Assembly (NCBI GenBank): GCA_005878515.1 | Contig: VBLZ01000009.1 | Coordinates: 1-9,472 of the forward strand | Length of the DNA stretch: 9,472 nucleotides | Reading direction: 5' to 3' | DNA from: Methanobacteriota archaeon | GTDB lineage: Archaea > Thermoplasmatota > Thermoplasmata > RBG-16-68-12 | Shown here: one piece after another, positions 6,523 through 9,472 of the stretch | Numbering within the stretch: the stretch's first letter is position 1 | Layout: each line of letters begins with the position of its first letter | Program-made: the position numbers and the translations under genes | Notes under the pieces: generated by a model | The model's input: only the letters and a program-made list of their open reading frames with translations | Database searches by the model: none | Told to the model about the DNA's origin: nothing

Positions 6523-7332
6523 TCACGAGACGACAATCACACCCCACATCTGCGGATGCGGGGTACAGTGGTAGTAATAGATGCCGGCCTGAGAGAACGT
6601 GTGGCTCCAAGTCTCACTTACGGACAAGAGAGGGGAGCCGAATAGGCCGGTCACGTTGCTCGTGACGGTGTGCCCGGTCGTATCCTTGTCGACCCACGTG
6701 ACGGTGCCGCCCACCGACACGGTGAAATTCTGGGGGGTGAAGGCCATCGCCATGGACGGCGCATTCGGCACGATCGTGATGTCGGCCCTGATGGCGGGTA
6801 TGTTGCGGAGGATCACGCTTCCGCCGATTGCTCCGACGATGAGGCCCCCCACGACGAAACCGATGATGCCAATCGTCAACAAGCCGCCCGCTGAATTTGG
6901 AGTCGCGAGGTATCGCTTCTGAAGCGGCCCGGACTTCGCGTGGATGATCGAGAGAATCGAAAAGATGGCAACGAGAACGAGAGCGGGGATTGCCGAGATG
7001 GCCAATGAGAACGCGGCATCCGCCGGATTCGCGAGACTCGGCACGAGGAAAGAACCGAACACCACGAGGAACAGGATGCTCACAACCGCGCTCAGCACGG
7101 AGGTCCAGAGTTTGCCCTTGAGACCGAGGTAGGCGGAGACGAAGAAGAGAGCCATGAACACGAGGATGCTCGCGGCAATCGGATCGGCGAGTATCGACGC
7201 GGGGGAGGCCACCAGCGTTGGCAGGGCGAGGCTGAGGATGACAAGGCCAAGATAAACGAATCCGCCAAAGATGACCCACAAGGCGAACGGCTTCTGCCGG
7301 ACGCGTTCCCAGATTCCACTGCTCCCCTCCAT
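6523..7332 (-). CDS. Membrane-anchored cupredoxin (blue copper, plastocyanin-like), 269 aa
   Basis: Five hydrophobic segments (about residues 17-39, 51-72, 76-98, 107-131 and 150-176) are followed by a C-terminal cupredoxin domain (about 182-269). With the short charged N-terminus likely cytoplasmic, five helices would place the copper domain outside the cell. The type 1 copper ligands are all visible: His221 in TTGHTVTS, then YYYHCTPHPQMWG with Cys256, His259 and Met262. AFTPQNFTVSVGGTVTWVD is the usual strand pair before the first His. The protein should carry single electrons to or from a membrane or surface partner, but the partner is unknown. Helices 1-4 look like a small unassigned membrane module, so this is more than a simple one-helix tether. 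GAGGG lies 5 nt before the ATG as a possible ribosome-binding site. The gene is divergent from the alcohol dehydrogenase gene. Confidence 0.9.
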   Translation of the reverse strand: MEGSSGIWERVRQKPFALWVIFGGFVYLGLVILSLALPTLVASPASILADPIAASILVFMALFFVSAYLGLKGKLWTSVLSAVVSILFLVVFGSFLVPSLANPADAAFSLAISAIPALVLVAIFSILSIIHAKSGPLQKRYLATPNSAGGLLTIGIIGFVVGGLIVGAIGGSVILRNIPAIRADITIVPNAPSMAMAFTPQNFTVSVGGTVTWVDKDTTGHTVTSNVTGLFGSPLLSVSETWSHTFSQAGIYYYHCTPHPQMWGVIVVS

Positions 7333-7464
7333 GGATTCCCTCGGCCCATGGCATCGCCGTGTGCTTCATCTAGGTTTGGGACTGGACTCAAAAAGAGACA
7401 CCGAGGGCACCACTGCGTGGTCGATAGGCAAATCGTTTTCCGTCGCGCCTCGCTAGTCCGGGAC

Positions 7465-8487
7465 GTGCGCGCGATTCGATTCGAGGCGGGCGGGGTCGTG
7501 AAGCTCGTCCAAGTCCCGAAGCCGGAACCGGGACCCGAAGACGTCGTCGTGCAGGTCCTCGCGGCGGGAGTCTGCCGGACGGACCTCCACCTCCTCGATG
7601 AGGTCAAGGCTGGTACGCACCCGCCCCTGATCCCCGGTCACGAGATCGCGGGCCGGGTCGCGACGATCGGCGCCGATGTGTACACCGCGAAGGTGGGCGA
7701 CCTGGTCGGGGTGCATTTCGAGCAGCCGTGCGGTCATTGCCGACAATGCCGACGCCAGCGAACGAATCTCTGCGAAGATGGCACGACACTGGGCTTCGAC
7801 GCGCCAGGCGGCTACGCGGAATTCGTCGTCGCGAAGCAGACCACGATCCTGCCGCTGCCGCCGAACTTCGACGTGGCGTCCGCCGCCCCGTTGGGATGCA
7901 GCGGCGCCACCGCGTACCGGGCGGTCGTGGCCCTCGGCCAGGCCGAGGAAGGGGACGTGGTCGTCATCATCGGGGCGGGCGGCGTCGGCCTTTCCGCCGT
8001 CCAGATCTCAAAGGCGTACAACGCCCGCGTCTTCGCGATCGAACCGAGGGAGGAGGCAGGTAAGGCCGCTCTCGACTCCGGCGCAGACCGCGCGGTCGGC
8101 CCGGGCGAGGCGCGTTCCGCGTTTCGCGACTTCGCAGCCGATGCGGGCGCCGATGTGGCCATCGATTTCGTCGGGACGAAGTCGACGTTCGACCTTGGGC
8201 GGTCTGTCCTTGGTCCTGGAGGGCGGTTCGTCGCGGTCGCCCAGGGAAGGGAGACCATTGACGTCGCCGCAAGCGATCTGGTGAACGGCGGCAAAGCGTA
8301 TCTCGGCGCGTACTCGTCGACGATGGCCGACTTCGCGCGGGCGATTTCGCTCGCCGAGGCGGGTCGTCTCCGGCCTGTCGTTGCTCGAAGGGCGCCGCTC
8401 GCGGACGCCGCCGATGTGTTGGACGACCTCCGGGCCGGGAAGATCGTCGGACGCGCGGTGCTGTTCCCAGGACCGATGGATCCGTAG
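7465..8487 (+). CDS. Zinc-dependent alcohol dehydrogenase (MDR family), 340 aa
   Basis: A medium-chain dehydrogenase that oxidises an alcohol or reduces an aldehyde/ketone with a nicotinamide cofactor in the cytosol. Catalytic zinc ligands are Cys37 (GVCRTD), His59-Glu60 (PGHE) and Cys145 (LGCSGAT). The structural zinc site has Cys89, Cys92, Cys95 and Cys103 in PCGHCRQCRRQRTNLC. The Rossmann motif is IIGAGGVG (168-175), and Glu193 at the end of the next strand (VFAIEP) suggests NAD rather than NADP. The 340-residue length is normal for a tetrameric Adh of this type. The substrate is unknown. The start is the GTG at 7465, because VRAIRFEAGG is the standard first strand; an upstream in-frame ATG at 7348 would add 39 residues of no family character. 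A weak A/T box (AAATCGTTTT) lies about 26-35 nt upstream. The gene converges on the broken VOC gene. Confidence 0.93.
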   Translation: MRAIRFEAGGVVKLVQVPKPEPGPEDVVVQVLAAGVCRTDLHLLDEVKAGTHPPLIPGHEIAGRVATIGADVYTAKVGDLVGVHFEQPCGHCRQCRRQRTNLCEDGTTLGFDAPGGYAEFVVAKQTTILPLPPNFDVASAAPLGCSGATAYRAVVALGQAEEGDVVVIIGAGGVGLSAVQISKAYNARVFAIEPREEAGKAALDSGADRAVGPGEARSAFRDFAADAGADVAIDFVGTKSTFDLGRSVLGPGGRFVAVAQGRETIDVAASDLVNGGKAYLGAYSSTMADFARAISLAEAGRLRPVVARRAPLADAADVLDDLRAGKIVGRAVLFPGPMDP

Positions 8488-8536
8488 GCGAAGCCAGTCG
8501 GGCGCGCCGGCCCCGGTTTTCGGCAGAGGCTTCCGC

Positions 8537-8917
8537 CTAGGCATGAGCTCGATCCACGCCCCGTCCGGATCCGTGACGTACGCGAGGCGGTCCGTCCCTT
8601 CATCGAACGTCTTTACGACGACGCGAAAATCGCCTCGGTGGTCGCGGAGAAACGCGTCGACGTCGGAATCGCGATGGCCAGGTGGTCGAGTTCGTCCCCC
8701 TGCGGTACTCACGGTAGCGGCCCCGGGGCGGATACCAGTTCAGCTCGAGACGTTGCGTCCCGCGCGGGGACTTGAGGACCGCGATTTCGCCGCCCGTTTC
8801 ACGGATTTTCATCCGCCACGTCACCCGCATCCCCAGGACCGTCGTGTAGAAGGCGATCGACCGATCGAGGTCCCGCACCCGAATTCCTGTGTACCGGAAT
8901 CCCATGATTCGCGCCAT
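8537..8917 (-). pseudogene. VOC/glyoxalase-like protein, frameshifted (two clear shifts, probable third)
   Basis: Vicinal-oxygen-chelate fold protein split over reading frames. It begins MARIMGFRYTGIRVRDLDRS with IAFYTTVLGM, then ETGGEIAVLKSPRG and RLELNWYP, all in the first frame. The frame then turns to nonsense, while the conserved core GDELDHLAIAIP is read only in a second frame, entered near the C5 run at 8696-8700. The continuation DVDAFLRDH, ending VTDPDGAWIELMP, is read only in the third frame, entered near 8661-8666. One more missing base near 8540-8541 would give ELMP followed by a stop at 8537-8539. All three shifts equal one lost G/C, and together they rebuild a normal protein of about 127 residues. 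Expected metal-ligand positions Glu (LELNW), His (DHLAI) and Glu (WIELMP) survive in the composite. It could be a decaying gene or local sequencing error. The start may instead be the Met at 8905. Confidence 0.75.
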
Positions 8918-8980
8918 CGACAGAACGGCGGTGCAACCAATGAACGTTCACCCGCCGCGTGCGGGTTGGGCTGACTGTGG

Positions 8981-9472
8981 TCACATCACCTTGCGCACGA
9001 GGAAATGGAACAGGTTCCCTTCCTTCCGCTGATCGATGACCGGCTGTCCGGTCTGGTCCGACCACCGGACCATCTCGATGGGCGACGTGGGATCGTCCGT
9101 TACGAGGTGGACCACGCCCCCGACCTCGATTCGCGTGAGCAGCTCATTCAACTTCGCGAGGACCGCGGAACACTCGATGCCAATCTCGAACATCTCGTGG
9201 TCGGGGAATGCGGCGAAACACCGGACGCGCAACGCGGCGATCTGTTTCGTGAGGCCGTCATGCGCATCCTGAGCCGACCGCAACGACCGGCCGTCCTCCT
9301 GGAAGTTCGTCGGTTGCAAGCGCGCGAACCATCCGCTGTCGTAGGAGGCGTCGGTCAACGTCCGAGGCTTCGCCAATACGGCGGTGTTGACCTCAATCAG
9401 GATTCCTCGAACGGGCGTGCGGATTGGCCCGAAGTATTTCCCGCTCTCCAGGAATCCGATCGCGGCATTCCG
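8981..9472 (-). CDS. GcvH-like lipoyl domain fused to TusA-like sulfur-carrier domain (partial, N-terminus outside window)
   Basis: A 163-codon frame enters from the right edge; residues are counted from base 9472. Residues 1-60 match the second half of a glycine-cleavage H-protein: LESGKYFGPIRTPVRG with Lys12 at the lipoylation position (GcvH has ESVKAASDIYAPVSG), then ILIEVNTAV and SYDSGWFARLQPTNF (GcvH YxxGWLxKIxP). A linker of about 35 residues follows (GRSLRSAQDAHDGLTKQIAA, with RCFAAFPDHE). Residues 94-163 match TusA/SirA: MFEIGIECSAVLAKLNELL with Cys101 at the sulfur-carrying Cys, VVHLVTDDP, IEMVRWSDQTGQPV and EGNLFHFLVRK. TusA normally has Cys-Pro-x-Pro; here it is Cys-Ser-Ala-Val. 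GcvH and LbpA proteins are lipoyl carriers; TusA carries persulfide sulfur. Joining the two suggests sulfur transfer or a lipoyl-bound substrate, which is inference. The frame runs open through the edge, so the in-frame TTG at 9376 is not the start. A 63-base gap separates it from the VOC gene downstream. Confidence 0.8.
   Translation of the reverse strand, partial: RNAAIGFLESGKYFGPIRTPVRGILIEVNTAVLAKPRTLTDASYDSGWFARLQPTNFQEDGRSLRSAQDAHDGLTKQIAALRVRCFAAFPDHEMFEIGIECSAVLAKLNELLTRIEVGGVVHLVTDDPTSPIEMVRWSDQTGQPVIDQRKEGNLFHFLVRKVM

Noticed and set aside
7348..7464. Upstream in-frame ATG that would extend the alcohol dehydrogenase by 39 residues
   Set aside because: The extra residues are basic and unlike the family, whose first strand begins at the GTG at 7465.
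8008..8712. A 234-codon minus-strand frame overlapping the alcohol dehydrogenase gene
   Set aside because: Only its first part (DVDAFLRDH to WIELMP) is the third-frame piece of the broken VOC gene; the remainder is antisense to the dehydrogenase and has no family character.
8951..8965. Small hairpin CCCGC/GCGGG between the lipoyl-TusA and VOC genes
   Set aside because: The 5-bp stem has no T-run on the minus strand and is common by chance at this GC content.
9374..9376. TTG as the start of the TusA-like gene
   Set aside because: The frame upstream of it is open to the window edge and encodes the lipoyl site of an H-protein, so translation begins outside the window.

Overview
The window looks like chromosomal DNA of a GC-rich archaeon, most likely a mesophilic member of Thermoplasmatota. 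The assignment is an inference. Start sites show archaeal TATA-like boxes: TTAATA lies about 26 nt upstream of the ATG at 1513 (the leaderless spacing), and TTATATA lies about 39 nt upstream of the ATG at 6118. Several proteins (a GYD-domain protein, a multi-TM cupredoxin, an ArsM-like methyltransferase) are also of kinds common in uncultured Thermoplasmatota. I see no rRNA, tRNA, CRISPR array, transposase or integrase.

Layout, left to right. (1) 1-1260, minus strand, running off the left edge: one continuous frame joining a DsbA/FrnE-like thioredoxin-fold domain, a winged-helix segment and an ArsM-like SAM methyltransferase domain. (2) 1513-1833, plus: a small conserved hypothetical protein with a leaderless promoter. 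(3) 1916-2512, minus: an unrecognised hypothetical protein, convergent with the previous gene, with a hairpin between them. (4) 2683-3105, plus: an OsmC-type peroxiredoxin. (5) 3159-3950, plus: a class I SAM methyltransferase. (6) 3980-5866, minus: a secreted Asp-box (BNR/sialidase-like) beta-propeller. (7) 6118-6411, plus: a GYD-domain protein behind a strong TATA box. (8) 6523-7332, minus: a membrane-anchored cupredoxin. (9) 7465-8487, plus: a zinc-dependent alcohol dehydrogenase. (10) 8537-8917, minus: a VOC/glyoxalase-like gene broken by two clear frameshifts and probably a third. (11) 8981-9472, minus, running off the right edge: a GcvH-like lipoyl domain fused to a TusA-like sulfur-carrier domain.

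Most genes are single transcription units in alternating orientation, so there is no large operon. A loose theme is thiol, sulfur and redox chemistry: the DsbA-like fusion, the Cys-based peroxiredoxin, the copper protein, the Zn/NAD dehydrogenase and the lipoyl-TusA fusion.

The two edge genes are the best candidates for something undescribed. The left one couples a CxxS thioredoxin-fold domain to a DNA-binding-like module and a methyltransferase. The right one puts a lipoyl-lysine swinging arm and a TusA-like cysteine on one chain, which recalls the separately encoded LbpA and TusA proteins of the sHdr sulfur-oxidation pathway. Both are cut by the window edge, so their full lengths and outer neighbours are unknown.
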